A DNA stretch of 64,000 nt from Bradyrhizobium sp. CCBAU 53351 (lineage in GTDB: Bacteria; Pseudomonadota; Alphaproteobacteria; Rhizobiales; Xanthobacteraceae), in contig NZ_CP030059.1 of the NCBI RefSeq assembly GCF_015291745.1, positions 2,321,501 to 2,385,500 of the forward strand, in the 5' to 3' direction. This document shows positions 17,973 to 27,727 of the stretch, piece by piece; within the stretch, counting starts at the first letter, position 1, and each line of letters opens with the position of its first letter. The notes beneath the pieces were generated by a model that was not told where the DNA came from, made no database searches, and saw only the letters and a program-made list of their open reading frames with translations. The position numbers were made by a program, and so were the translations under genes.

Positions 17973-18890
17973 ATGTCCGCCTCCACGTCTCAAAATCAGC
18001 GCATCGCCGTCATCGGGCTCGGCTCGATGGGGTACGGCATGGCGACCTCGCTGAAGCGCGCCGGCCACGCGGTCACCGGTTGCGACGTTTCGGCTGACGC
18101 CGTGGCGCGTTTCGTCAAGGATGGCGGTGCGGGTGCCAGCACGCCGGCAGATGCCGCCAAGGGCGTCGATATCGTCGTCAGTGTCGTCGTCAATGCCGCG
18201 CAGACCGAGACGATCCTGTTCGGCAAGGATGGCGCCGCCGAGACCATGCCGAAGGGCAGCGTGTTCGTCTCCTCCGCCACCATGGATCCCGATGTGGCGC
18301 GACGTCTCGCCAAGCAGCTCGAGGCGACCGGCCGGCATTATCTCGATGCGCCGATCTCAGGCGGCGCGCAGCGTGCTGCGCAAGGCGAGCTGACGATCTT
18401 GGCCTCCGGCAGTGCCGCCGCGTTTGCAAAGGCGCGGGCGGCGCTCGATGCCATGGCCGCCAAGCTCTACGAGCTCGGCGATGCCGCAGGGCAGGGCGCC
18501 GCCTTCAAGATGATCAACCAGCTGCTCGCCGGCGTGCATATCGCCGCCGCGTCGGAGGCGATGGCGTTTGCCGCCAAGCAGGGCCTCGATATCCGCAAGG
18601 TCTACGAGGTGATCACCGCGTCCGCCGGCAATTCATGGATGTTCGAGAACCGCATGCCGCACGTGCTGGACGGCGATTACACGCCGCGTAGCGCCGTCGA
18701 GATCTTCGTCAAGGATCTCGGAATCATCCAGGACATGGCGCGCAGCGCCCGATTCCCCGTGCCGGTTTCCGCCGCCGCGCTCCAGATGTTCCTGATGACA
18801 TCAGCCGCCGGCATGGGCCGCGACGACGACGCGTCGGTGGCGCGAATGTATGCGCAGGTCACCGGCGTGAAGCTGCCCGGCGACAAGTAA
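17973..18890 (+). CDS. ltnD: L-threonate dehydrogenase (beta-hydroxyacid dehydrogenase family)
   Basis: 305 residues of the 3-hydroxyisobutyrate dehydrogenase superfamily. The NAD loop GLGSMGYGMA starts at residue 15, the substrate loop is DAPISGG (126-131) and the catalytic Lys is Lys179 in AAFKMINQL. ATG at 17973 is preferred over an upstream in-frame TTG because AAGGG lies 10 nt before it. It oxidises L-threonate to 2-oxo-tetronate in the pathway whose later enzymes are the next two genes. It is divergent from otnC. Confidence 0.87.
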   Translation: MSASTSQNQRIAVIGLGSMGYGMATSLKRAGHAVTGCDVSADAVARFVKDGGAGASTPADAAKGVDIVVSVVVNAAQTETILFGKDGAAETMPKGSVFVSSATMDPDVARRLAKQLEATGRHYLDAPISGGAQRAAQGELTILASGSAAAFAKARAALDAMAAKLYELGDAAGQGAAFKMINQLLAGVHIAAASEAMAFAAKQGLDIRKVYEVITASAGNSWMFENRMPHVLDGDYTPRSAVEIFVKDLGIIQDMARSARFPVPVSAAALQMFLMTSAAGMGRDDDASVARMYAQVTGVKLPGDK

Positions 18891-18904
18891 GCAAGAGGAC
18901 TTCC

Positions 18905-19687
18905 ATGCCGCGTTTTGCCGCCAATCTCTCGATGATGTTCACCGAGGTGCCGTTCCTCGATCGCTTCGATGCCGCCGCTTCAGCCGGCTTCACCGCGGTC
19001 GAGTTTCTCTTTCCGTACGATCATCCCGCCGAGGCGGTCGGCGAGCGGCTCAAGCGCAACGGCCTGACCCAGGCGCTGTTCAATCTGCCGCCAGGCGACT
19101 GGAATGCCGGCGAGAAGGGCTTTGCGGCGTTGCCGGCGCGGTTCAACGATCTCAAGGCGAGCCTCGAGACGGCGCTGCCTTACGCCAGGGCGACCGGCGT
19201 GAAGCGCCTGCACCTGATGGCCGGCATCGCCAACCGCGGCGAGCGCGTCGCGATCGAGGCCTTCTACAAATCGGTGGCATGGGCCGCGGAGTTCTTCGCA
19301 CCCCACGGCATCGACGTCGTGATCGAGCCGATCAACGCGCGCAACGTGCCCGGCTACTTCCTCAACGATTTCGGCTTCGCGCGCGACCTGATCCAGGAGC
19401 TGAGGCTTGCGAACCTCAAGCTCCAGTTCGACATCTATCATTGCCAGATCATCCATGGCGACGTCACCATGCGGTTGCGCGAGATGATGCCGATCATCGG
19501 TCACATCCAGATCGCCAGCATCCCTTCGCGCAACGAGCCCGACGGCGAGGAACTCAACTATCCGTTCCTGTTCGAAGAGCTCGACCGCCTCGGCTATACC
19601 GGCTTCGTCGGCTGCGAGTACAATCCGCGCGGCAAGACCGCCGACGGCCTTGCCTGGTTCAAGCCCTACGCTGGAGTGAAGCCGTGA
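18905..19687 (+). CDS. otnI: 2-oxo-tetronate isomerase (hydroxypyruvate isomerase family)
   Basis: 260-residue TIM barrel of the Hyi/OtnI family. Full-length features are NLSMMFTEVPFLDRF at the start, the ALFNLPPGDW segment, metal ligand Glu in IEPINARNVPGYF, the QFDIYHCQI block and the C-terminal GCEYNPRG. It starts 14 nt after ltnD and ends in a 4-nt overlap with otnK. Hydroxypyruvate isomerase is the alternative for the fold, but the gene order makes the tetronate isomerase preferable. Confidence 0.86.
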   Translation: MPRFAANLSMMFTEVPFLDRFDAAASAGFTAVEFLFPYDHPAEAVGERLKRNGLTQALFNLPPGDWNAGEKGFAALPARFNDLKASLETALPYARATGVKRLHLMAGIANRGERVAIEAFYKSVAWAAEFFAPHGIDVVIEPINARNVPGYFLNDFGFARDLIQELRLANLKLQFDIYHCQIIHGDVTMRLREMMPIIGHIQIASIPSRNEPDGEELNYPFLFEELDRLGYTGFVGCEYNPRGKTADGLAWFKPYAGVKP

Positions 19688-20973
19688 CACTTGCAGCGAA
19701 CATTGCTCTTGGCTGCATCGCCGACGACTACACCGGCGCGTCCGATCTCGCCAACACGTTGACGCGCGCGGGCCTGCGCACCGTGCAGACCATCGGCGTG
19801 CCCGCGGACGATCTAGCACTGCCCGAGGTCGATGCCGTCGTGGTGTCGCTGAAGAGCCGCTCGATCGAGGCGGGCCTTGCCGTGTCGCGTTCGCGCGCGG
19901 CGGAGACATGGCTGCGCAGCCGTGGCGCAAGCCATGTGCTGTTCAAGATCTGCTCGACCTTTGATTCCACCGACGCCGGCAATATCGGCCCTGTCATGGA
20001 CGCGCTCTGCGCCGAGTGCGGCGAGGCGATCGTGCTGGTGACGCCGGCCTTTCCGGAGACCGGTCGCACCGTCTACCAGGGCAACCTCTTCGTCGGCGCC
20101 GTGCCGCTCAACGAGAGCCCGCTGAAGGACCATCCGCTCAACCCGATGCACGATTCCAACCTGGTGCGCGTGCTCGCGCGTCAGAGCAGGACGCGGATCG
20201 GTCTCGTCGACCTCGCGACCGTCACGCGCGGCGCCGATGCCGTGCGGGCGCGACTGACCGAGCTCGCCGGCAAGGGGATCGGCGCTGCGATCATCGACGC
20301 CGTGTTCGACCGCGACCTCGAGACCATCGGCCTCGTGGCCGGTGAACATCGCTTGTCGGTCGGTGCCTCCGGCATGGGCCTCGGGCTTGCGCGCGCGCTG
20401 GTCTCGACGGGCAAGGTCAAATCGACCGCTGCGAGCAGCGACGCCGGTGCAGCGGTCGGCGGACCGGCCGCCTGTCTTGCCGGAAGCTGCTCGCAGGCGA
20501 CGCTTCAGCAGATCGCCAATGCCGAACGTGTCATGCCGGTGTTGCACCTCGATCCCGAGCAGATTGTCTCAGGCCAAGGCGAAGCGCAGCGCGCGCTCGC
20601 CTGGGCTCGGCCACTTCTGGCGGAAGGTCCCGTTCTGATTGCTTCGAGCGCGACGCCGGAGGCCGTTACCGCCGTCCAGGCGCGCCACGGCCGCGACGCC
20701 GCCGGCCACGCCATAGAGCAGGCCATGGCCGATATCGCCGAAGGGCTGGTGCAGGCCGGCGTCAGGCGCCTCGTCGTTGCCGGCGGCGAGACGTCCGGCG
20801 CCGTGGTCGATCGGTTGAAGATCCCCGGATTTCTCGTGGGGGTAGAAATTGCGGCGGGGGTCCCCGTGTTGCGCACGGTCGGTGCGGCTGCAGGCGAGAT
20901 GCTGCTTGCCCTGAAATCCGGCAATTTCGGCGGCCCCGCGTTCTTCTCCGACGCGCTTGGGCTCATGCGCTGA
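19684..20973 (+). CDS. otnK: 3-oxo-tetronate kinase (four-carbon acid sugar kinase family)
   Basis: 429 residues from a GTG start that overlaps the otnI stop (GTGA). Two-domain four-carbon acid sugar kinase (formerly DUF1537): the N-terminal domain starts CIADDYTGASDLANTL and has FKICSTFDSTDAGNIGPVMD, and the C-terminal nucleotide domain has VVAGGETSGAVVD. It phosphorylates 3-oxo-tetronate before decarboxylation by OtnC. No dedicated transporter or regulator for this pathway is visible next to the cluster. Confidence 0.88.
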   Translation: MTLAANIALGCIADDYTGASDLANTLTRAGLRTVQTIGVPADDLALPEVDAVVVSLKSRSIEAGLAVSRSRAAETWLRSRGASHVLFKICSTFDSTDAGNIGPVMDALCAECGEAIVLVTPAFPETGRTVYQGNLFVGAVPLNESPLKDHPLNPMHDSNLVRVLARQSRTRIGLVDLATVTRGADAVRARLTELAGKGIGAAIIDAVFDRDLETIGLVAGEHRLSVGASGMGLGLARALVSTGKVKSTAASSDAGAAVGGPAACLAGSCSQATLQQIANAERVMPVLHLDPEQIVSGQGEAQRALAWARPLLAEGPVLIASSATPEAVTAVQARHGRDAAGHAIEQAMADIAEGLVQAGVRRLVVAGGETSGAVVDRLKIPGFLVGVEIAAGVPVLRTVGAAAGEMLLALKSGNFGGPAFFSDALGLMR

Positions 20974-21014
20974 GCGCAGGGCGTTCTTAGCTGCCCATTC
21001 ATTTCTTTCTGGCT

Positions 21015-21030
21015 TCCGTACTCGTACGGA
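21015..21030. promoter_or_regulatory. Small perfect palindrome upstream of first chemoreceptor
   Basis: TCCGTAC and GTACGGA are exact inverted repeats around TC, in the 170-nt gap before the chemoreceptor at 21144. It could be an operator or part of a weak otnK terminator. Nothing else distinguishes the gap. Confidence 0.3.
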
Positions 21031-21143
21031 GTCGTAGTTAACGTCTGCTCAGGTGCTCTGGTGTTGGATGTCGGCGCTGCTCCTTTTGGTTGATTCGTAA
21101 GACCTCCGCACGCGCCGCCGCGCCAGCACAACGAGACCCGATT

Positions 21144-22835
21144 ATGTTTGCCAAGCTTTCCATTCGCGCCAAGATCATCAGCGTCGTGGCGTTCCTGCTG
21201 CTCGCGATGACCGGCATGGGCCTGCTCGCCGTGTCGAAGATGCGGTCGATGAATGCCAGTACCGTCGATATCACCACGAACTGGATGCCGAGCGTCAGGG
21301 TGATCGGCGACCTGCGAGCCGCGGTCATCACATACCGCAACGTGGTTCGCCAGCACATGCTGGCCGAGGCCCTGGAAGACAAGCTCGTGGTGGAGAAGAC
21401 CGCTGGCACGGTGACCGAGGCGCTCGCCAAGACGCGCAGCAAGTATGAAGCCATGATCAGCTCCCCGGAAGAGCGCGCGCTCTACGGCCAGTGGTCGAAA
21501 CTCTGGGACGATTACAAGAAGGGCACCGACGAGGTCATGGCCTTGTCGCGCAAGGAGGCGGGCAAGATCCCGCGCGAGGCACAGGAGCTCAACTCCAAGA
21601 CGGTCAACAAGATCGGCCTTCAGGCGGATGAGGTCCTGAACAAGGACATCGAGCTCAACACCAAGGGCGGCGAACAGGCCGCTCAGGATGCCGCCGACAA
21701 CTATTCCTACGCTTTCATGCTGGTGTCGGTCATTCTCGGCGCCGCTGTGGTGATCGGGATCGGCCTCAGCTTCTATCTGGTCCGCGACGTCTCGAACGGC
21801 ATCAATTCCATCACCGAGCCGATGCAGGCGCTGGGCCGGGGAGATCTGGCCGCCGAGGTCCCGCATCGCGGCGAGAAGACGGAGATCGGCGCCATGGCCG
21901 ACGTGCTCCAGATCTTCAAGGAGGCGTTGATCGCCAAGAAGGCCGCGGACGAAGCTGCGGCCGCGGATGCCGAAGCCAAGATCGAGCGCGGCCGCCGCGT
22001 CGACAACATCACCCGCGAATTCGAAACCATGATCGGCGAGATCGTCCAGACCGTGTCGTCGGCTTCGACGCAGCTCGAAGCCTCCGCTTCGACGCTGACC
22101 TCGACTGCCGACCGCTCCCAGCGGCTTGCGACCACGGTTGCAGGCGCTTCGGAGGAGGCTTCGACCAACGTGCAGTCGGTCGCCTCTGCCACCGAGGAGA
22201 TGGCCTCGTCGGTCGGCGAGATCAGCCGTCAGGTGCAAGAATCGGCACGGATGGCAGGCGATGCCGTCGGCCAGGCGCGCGCCACCACCGAGCGCGTCAG
22301 CGAGCTGTCCAAGGCCGCCGCGCGCATCGGCGACGTCGTTGAGCTGATCAACACCATCGCGGGCCAGACCAATCTGCTCGCGCTGAACGCGACCATCGAA
22401 GCCGCGCGTGCCGGTGAAGCCGGTCGCGGTTTCGCCGTGGTGGCCTCCGAGGTGAAGGCGCTCGCCGAGCAGACCGCGAAGGCCACCGGCGAGATCGGCC
22501 AGCAGATCTCCGGCATTCAGGCAGCGACCAACGATTCGGTTGGCGCCATCAAGGAGATCTCCTCCACCATCGAGCGCCTCTCCGAGATTTCCTCGGCGAT
22601 CGCGGCCGCGGTGGAAGAGCAGGGCGCGGCGACGCAGGAGATCGCCCGCAACGTGCAGCAGGCGGCGCAGGGAACGCAGCAGGTCTCCTCCAACATCACC
22701 GACGTGCAGCGCGGCGCGACCGAGACCGGCACGGCGTCCTCGCAGGTGCTGTCGGCAGCGCAGATGCTGTCCAACGACTCCGGCCGATTGAAGAACGAGG
22801 TCAGCAAGTTCCTGACCAACGTCCGCGCGGCCTGA
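21144..22835 (+). CDS. Methyl-accepting chemotaxis protein, four-helix-bundle sensor
   Basis: 563-residue transmembrane chemoreceptor starting [12 protein letters not shown]1 is near residues 10-30, followed by an all-helical periplasmic domain of about 150 residues rich in Lys/Glu and without Cache motifs, so a 4HB-type sensor. TM2 is near 186-212, then HAMP, an adaptation region and the signalling tip with [18 protein letters not shown] and [15 protein letters not shown]. The C terminus lacks a CheR/CheB pentapeptide. The last 220 residues are nearly identical to the next receptor, indicating recent duplication or gene conversion of the output module. Confidence 0.92.
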   Translation: MFAKLSIRAKIISVVAFLLLAMTGMGLLAVSKMRSMNASTVDITTNWMPSVRVIGDLRAAVITYRNVVRQHMLAEALEDKLVVEKTAGTVTEALAKTRSKYEAMISSPEERALYGQWSKLWDDYKKGTDEVMALSRKEAGKIPREAQELNSKTVNKIGLQADEVLNKDIELNTKGGEQAAQDAADNYSYAFMLVSVILGAAVVIGIGLSFYLVRDVSNGINSITEPMQALGRGDLAAEVPHRGEKTEIGAMADVLQIFKEALIAKKAADEAAAADAEAKIERGRRVDNITREFETMIGEIVQTVSSASTQLEASASTLTSTADRSQRLATTVAGASEEASTNVQSVASATEEMASSVGEISRQVQESARMAGDAVGQARATTERVSELSKAAARIGDVVELINTIAGQTNLLALNATIEAARAGEAGRGFAVVASEVKALAEQTAKATGEIGQQISGIQAATNDSVGAIKEISSTIERLSEISSAIAAAVEEQGAATQEIARNVQQAAQGTQQVSSNITDVQRGATETGTASSQVLSAAQMLSNDSGRLKNEVSKFLTNVRAA

Positions 22836-22862
22836 TCCCTCCGTCAGGTATCGGATGACGCA

Positions 22863-22887
22863 AGAGCGGCGCCCTCGGCGCCGCTCT
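22863..22887 (+). terminator. Intrinsic terminator after first chemoreceptor
   Basis: AGAGCGGCGCC and GGCGCCGCTCT form a perfect 11-bp stem with a 3-nt loop, followed by TTGCTTTT. It lies 28 nt after the stop. Confidence 0.82.
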
Positions 22888-23012
22888 TTGCTTTTGGGGA
22901 GAGCCTGCGCGCACTGACATATTTTTCACGTGGGTCGTACGGTTCCAAATCTTTACGGGTTCCGAACTGAGGGAACTTTAACTTTCCTCGCAGTGTTTCG
23001 GAGACTCAACCC

Positions 23013-25205
23013 GTGAAGCTGCTTTCATTTTCCGCCATTCGCTCCATCCAATTGAAAATCGCGCTGATCGCCGGCCTCTGCCTTGCTGTCACCTGTGTCG
23101 TGCTGATCGGCTACGGCCTCTTCTCGACGCAGAGCATGAACCAGTACGTGACCCACGAGGTCATGCAGCTGGTGGACCATCAGACCAAGGAGAGCCTGAT
23201 GAACCGGGCCTCCACCGAAGCCAACGCGATCAAGGCCGAGCTCGAGGTCGGCTTTGATGCTGCGCGCACCACGGCGCATGCCTTCGCGACCCTGGCGGAC
23301 GAGAAGACCGGCACTCCGATCGCGGCGCGGCGGGCCCAGTTCAACGCGCTGCTGCGTCACGTGCTCGAGCTCAACCCCGCCTTCAACGGCACCTATTCGG
23401 CCTGGGAGCCCGGGGCGCTGGATGGCGATGACGCGGCGTTCAAGGGTCGCAAGGAGGTCGGATCGGACAACACCGGCCGCTTCCTGCCGTATTGGACGCG
23501 CAACGCAAACGGCGATATCGCAGTCCAGCCGCTGGTCGAGTACGACAGCAGTGAGCGGCACCCCAACGGCCTCGTGAAGGGCGCCTGGTACATCAATCCG
23601 AACACGACGGGCAAGGAGAACATCCTAGGCCCGCTGCCCTACATCGTGCAGGGCAAGGCGGTCTTTCTGGCGACCATGTCGGTCCCGGTCATGATCGGCG
23701 GCAAGTTCCGCGGTGTTGCCGGCGCCGACTACAATCTCGATTTCGTGCAGAAGCTCGCAATCAAGATCAACGGCTCGCTGTTCGAAGGCAAGGGCAAGGT
23801 CGCGATCCTCAACGATACCGGCCTGATCGTCGCCAACAGCGCAAACCAAGAGGTGATCGGCAAGAATGCGTCGGAAGCCGACCCGCGCTGGAGCGAGAGC
23901 CTCGCCATCGTCAAGGCCGGCAAGAGCACGGTGCAGGACGATCCGAAGTACGCCAATATCGACATCTATGCGCCGATCCGCTTCGGGCTCACCGAGAACG
24001 CCTGGTCGGTCGTGATTTCGATCCCGCGCGACGTGGTGCTGGCCTCCGCCCGCCAACTGGATGCTTCGCTCAGCGCCCGAGCGACGTCGAACACGTTCTG
24101 GCAGCTCGGCGTTGGCCTCGTCATCGTGCTGGCGGCCATCTTCCTGATCTCGTTCGCGGCACGCAAGATCGCGCGGCCGATCCAGGATTGCGCCAATTTC
24201 GCCGATGGCATCGCCAAGGGCGATTTCAACCAGCAGCTCGAGATCAATCAGGCTGACGAGGTCGGCAGGCTCGCGACGTCGCTGGGCTCGATGCAGGGCG
24301 ACATCAAGCGCAGCATCGAGCAGCGCGCCCAGGACCAGGCCGCTGCCGACCGCGAACGCAAGCGCGCGATGAACGAGCTGGCGGACAGTTTCGAAGCGCA
24401 GGTCGGCGGCATCGTGGAGACGGTCTCGGCCGCATCCGGCGCGCTGGAGACATCGGCGGGATCGCTGAGCTCGACCGCCGAGCGGGCGCAACAACTCGCC
24501 TCCGTCGTCTCCGCCGCGTCCGATCAGGCGTCCGGCAACGTGCAATCGGTGGCCTCGGCGACCGAGGAGATGGCTTCGTCTGTCGGTGAGATCAGCCGTC
24601 AGGTGCAGGAATCGGCGCGGATGGCGAACGATGCCGTCGGTCAGGCACGCGCCACCACCGAGCGCGTCAGCGAGCTGTCCAAGGCGGCCGCGCGCATCGG
24701 CGACGTCGTCGAGCTGATCAACACCATCGCGGGCCAGACCAACCTGCTGGCATTGAACGCCACGATCGAGGCGGCGCGCGCGGGCGAGGCCGGCCGCGGC
24801 TTTGCGGTGGTCGCTTCCGAGGTGAAGGCGCTCGCCGAGCAGACCGCGAAGGCGACCGGCGAGATCGGCCAGCAGATCTCCGGCATTCAGGTGGCGACCA
24901 ACGATTCGGTCGGCGCCATCAAGGAGATCTCCTCCACCATCGAGCGTCTCTCGGAAATCTCCTCCGCGATCGCAGCCGCGGTGGAAGAGCAGGGCGCGGC
25001 GACCCAGGAGATCGCCCGCAACGTGCAGCAGGCGGCGCAGGGCACCCAGCAGGTCTCCTCCAACATCACCGACGTGCAGCGCGGCGCGACCGAGACCGGC
25101 TCGGCCTCCTCGCAAGTGCTGTCGGCCGCGCAAATGCTGTCGAACGACTCGGGCCGGCTGAAGAACGAGGTCAGCAAGTTCCTGACCAACGTCCGCGCGG
25201 CATAA
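23013..25205 (+). CDS. Methyl-accepting chemotaxis protein, Cache-domain sensor
   Basis: 730 residues from a GTG start with GGAG at 23000-23003. TM1 lies near residues 14-35 and a large periplasmic domain spans about 45-350 with dCache-like blocks: [13 protein letters not shown], the tryptophan-rich [28 protein letters not shown] and a second module ending [14 protein letters not shown]2 is near 360-385, then HAMP and the signalling domain. dCache receptors usually bind small organic acids, amino acids or amines directly. The output half matches the previous gene almost residue for residue, while the sensors are unrelated. Confidence 0.92.
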   Translation: MKLLSFSAIRSIQLKIALIAGLCLAVTCVVLIGYGLFSTQSMNQYVTHEVMQLVDHQTKESLMNRASTEANAIKAELEVGFDAARTTAHAFATLADEKTGTPIAARRAQFNALLRHVLELNPAFNGTYSAWEPGALDGDDAAFKGRKEVGSDNTGRFLPYWTRNANGDIAVQPLVEYDSSERHPNGLVKGAWYINPNTTGKENILGPLPYIVQGKAVFLATMSVPVMIGGKFRGVAGADYNLDFVQKLAIKINGSLFEGKGKVAILNDTGLIVANSANQEVIGKNASEADPRWSESLAIVKAGKSTVQDDPKYANIDIYAPIRFGLTENAWSVVISIPRDVVLASARQLDASLSARATSNTFWQLGVGLVIVLAAIFLISFAARKIARPIQDCANFADGIAKGDFNQQLEINQADEVGRLATSLGSMQGDIKRSIEQRAQDQAAADRERKRAMNELADSFEAQVGGIVETVSAASGALETSAGSLSSTAERAQQLASVVSAASDQASGNVQSVASATEEMASSVGEISRQVQESARMANDAVGQARATTERVSELSKAAARIGDVVELINTIAGQTNLLALNATIEAARAGEAGRGFAVVASEVKALAEQTAKATGEIGQQISGIQVATNDSVGAIKEISSTIERLSEISSAIAAAVEEQGAATQEIARNVQQAAQGTQQVSSNITDVQRGATETGSASSQVLSAAQMLSNDSGRLKNEVSKFLTNVRAA

Positions 25206-25223
25206 TCCTTGTCCGATCGAACG

Positions 25224-25250
25224 ACGAGCGGCGCCAAGAGCGCCGCTCGT
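25224..25250 (+). terminator. Intrinsic-type terminator after second chemoreceptor
   Basis: ACGAGCGGCGC and GCGCCGCTCGT form an 11-bp stem with a 5-nt loop, followed by TTCGTT, 18 nt after the stop codon. The rest of the gap to 25462 holds no other recognisable element. Confidence 0.75.
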
Positions 25251-25462
25251 TTCGTTGAGCCGGCGCGTGAGTGGCACGGTGCGGCGGCGCTGCGCCGCGC
25301 AGGTTCTCGCGGGCAACGTTTTGATAAGCATAAGCAGTGAAGCCCAGGGCCTTACGATTGCACTTTGACGTGAGACAACATCGCGTTGCGAACGTTGGGT
25401 AGTTCTCGTGAAGCCGACCGGTTCCGTCATTGGAAGCGGTGCTCGGAAGAAGGAAGCCAGCG

Positions 25463-27559
25463 GTGCATCTCAGAATAGGCACGGTACTACCCGTCATCAT
25501 TTCAGCGCTTGCCTTGATGGGGGTGGCGGCCACCGGCTACACGGCCGTTCAAGCCTACCACGACCGTCAGGAGGCGGAGGTCTTCGTCGGTCTCAACGGC
25601 ATTTCGCAATTGCTGCTGCACGGTGCCGGGCAATGGGCGAAGGAGCGCGGCATGACCAATGCGGCGCTAAATTCGCCCGAGGTGCTTGCCGCCGATCGAC
25701 GCTCGGAAATCGACGGCGTGCGTGCGACGTCGGATCAGGCCTTCCGCGATGCCGTGCAACGCCTGCGCGGCGTCACGGCGATGAAGGGCGCCGAACAGCG
25801 TGTCTCGGAAGCGGAGCGGGCATTCCAGAACTTCGAAAACCTGCGCCGCAAGGTCGATGCGAATCTCGCCAAGCCTTTGCCGGAGCGCGACGGCGAGGTG
25901 ATCAAGGCCTTTGCCCCGGCGATCACCGACCTGATCGAAATTGCCACCAACAGGCTGCGCCTCACGCTGGAGACGCTGACCAGCTCGCCCTCGGCGGCCA
26001 TGGCACGCCTCGTCGGCCTTCGGCACCTGACGGCGGAGATGGCCGAGAACGCCGGCCGCGAACGTGCTTTCCTCGGCGGGTTGATCAGCTCGCATGCGAA
26101 ACTTGCAGCGGACGGCATCGGCCGGATCGCCACCTTCCGCGGCCACGTCGAGCTCGCCTGGGAGACGGTCGCTCCGATCGCCGAACGCAGCGACGTTCCG
26201 GCAGCACTCGCGAGAGCGATCAAGTCGGTGAATGAGGATTACTTTCGGACCTATGGCGCACTGCGTGCCGAAATCCTCGCGGTCGGTCCGACCGGTGAGT
26301 ACAGGATCGGTGGCCGGGATTACGTGAGCCGCGCGACGACGGCCATCAATTCCATTCTCGCCCTGGCGGACGCGATCGGCGCGGCGGCGGATATGGAGGC
26401 TGCCGAACAGGCGAAGGCGAGCGCCTCCAATCTGATCGTCAGCGTTGCGATTCTGTTCGCGAGCCTTGGCCTCACGCTGCTGAGCTTCTGGGTTGCGCTG
26501 TCGCGGATCGTGCGCCCATTGTCGGCTTTGACGGGTGCGATGGGCGAGTTGGCGAGCGGCAATTTCGCGGTGGTTCTCCCCGGACTTGGCCGCAAGGACG
26601 AGGTGGGCGACATGGCCCACGCGGTGGAGACGTTCAAGGTCAAGGCCGAGGAGAAGGCGCACGAGGTGGCAGATGCCAAGATCAGGCAGGACCAGGTCGC
26701 GGCCGAACAGCGCCGCGCCGACATGCACAGGCTTGCCGGTCAATTCGAGACCGCAGTCGGCGAGATCGTGGATGCCGTGAGCTCGGCTTCGACCGAGCTG
26801 GAAGCCTCTGCCGGTGCGATGAACGTGACGGCCGCGCGGGCGCAAACGCTCGCCGTCGCCGTCGCCGACGGTTCGGAGGAAGCTTCCGCAAACGTCCAGT
26901 CGGTCGCCTCCGCGACCGAGCAGCTGTCGTCCTCCGTCACCGAAATCAGCCGCCGGGTGCAGGATTCGGCCCGAATGGCCAACGAGGCCGTCGATCAGGT
27001 CCGGTTGACCGATGGGCATATCGACGGATTGTCGCGGGCGGTCGCCAAGATCGGCGACGTCGTCGAACTCATCGACCAGATCGCAGGGCAGACCAATCTT
27101 CTCGCGCTCAACGCGACGATCGAAGCGGCAAGAGCGGGCGAGTCCGGGCGCGGCTTCGCGGTGGTCGCGTCCGAGGTCAAGGCCCTGGCCGCGCAGACGG
27201 CGAAGGCGACCGGCGAGATCGCACAGCAGATCACCGGCATCCAGTCGGCGACCCAGGAATCCGTCACGGCCATCCGCGACATCGGCGGCACCATCGCGCG
27301 GCTGTCCGAAATCGCTGCAGCCATTGCCGCGGCGGTGGAGGAGCAGGGCGCGGCGACGCAGGAGATCACGCGCAACGTCCAGCAGGCGGCCAAGGGTGCG
27401 CAGCAGGCCTCGACCAATGTCGGCGAGGTCGAGCGGGGAGCCGCCGAGACCGGCGCGTCGTCCTCGCAAGTCTTGTCGGCGGCGCAGATGCTGTCGCGCG
27501 ACTCCAATCGTCTCAAGCTCGAGGTGTGCAAGTTCCTGAACGCGGTCCGCGCCGCCTGA
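25463..27559 (+). CDS. Methyl-accepting chemotaxis protein, NIT-like sensor
   Basis: About 698 residues if started at the GTG at 25463, which has AAGAAGGA 8 nt upstream; a TTG at 25430 would add 11 residues. TM1 lies near residues 5-28. The periplasmic domain is long and helical and contains two ERG-type elements ([15 protein letters not shown], then a later GRERAFLGG), as in nitrate/nitrite-sensing NIT domains. TM2 is near 320-346, then HAMP and a signalling domain with [23 protein letters not shown] split across the hairpin tip. Its output module is clearly diverged from the two preceding receptors. Confidence 0.88.
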   Translation: MHLRIGTVLPVIISALALMGVAATGYTAVQAYHDRQEAEVFVGLNGISQLLLHGAGQWAKERGMTNAALNSPEVLAADRRSEIDGVRATSDQAFRDAVQRLRGVTAMKGAEQRVSEAERAFQNFENLRRKVDANLAKPLPERDGEVIKAFAPAITDLIEIATNRLRLTLETLTSSPSAAMARLVGLRHLTAEMAENAGRERAFLGGLISSHAKLAADGIGRIATFRGHVELAWETVAPIAERSDVPAALARAIKSVNEDYFRTYGALRAEILAVGPTGEYRIGGRDYVSRATTAINSILALADAIGAAADMEAAEQAKASASNLIVSVAILFASLGLTLLSFWVALSRIVRPLSALTGAMGELASGNFAVVLPGLGRKDEVGDMAHAVETFKVKAEEKAHEVADAKIRQDQVAAEQRRADMHRLAGQFETAVGEIVDAVSSASTELEASAGAMNVTAARAQTLAVAVADGSEEASANVQSVASATEQLSSSVTEISRRVQDSARMANEAVDQVRLTDGHIDGLSRAVAKIGDVVELIDQIAGQTNLLALNATIEAARAGESGRGFAVVASEVKALAAQTAKATGEIAQQITGIQSATQESVTAIRDIGGTIARLSEIAAAIAAAVEEQGAATQEITRNVQQAAKGAQQASTNVGEVERGAAETGASSSQVLSAAQMLSRDSNRLKLEVCKFLNAVRAA

Positions 27560-27727
27560 GACAGGCTGGTGCATGGCTGTGATGTCGATTTTGCAGTGCG
27601 GTAGCAGGGAAGTGAAGGCAGGATAGTTCTGGTTATTAGCGTTTCCGGCGGTGCTCCGGTAAAGGGAAATGGGGATCGCCGTGGGGGCGGCTTCCGTAGT
27701 CTCATTTGACCTGGAATTGCCTGGCGC

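Noticed and set aside
22972..22997. GGAAC-N17-TGTT, similar to an alphaproteobacterial general-stress (EcfG) promoter
   Set aside because: The -10 half is imperfect and the transcript would start only about 10 nt before the GTG, leaving no room for the ribosome site.
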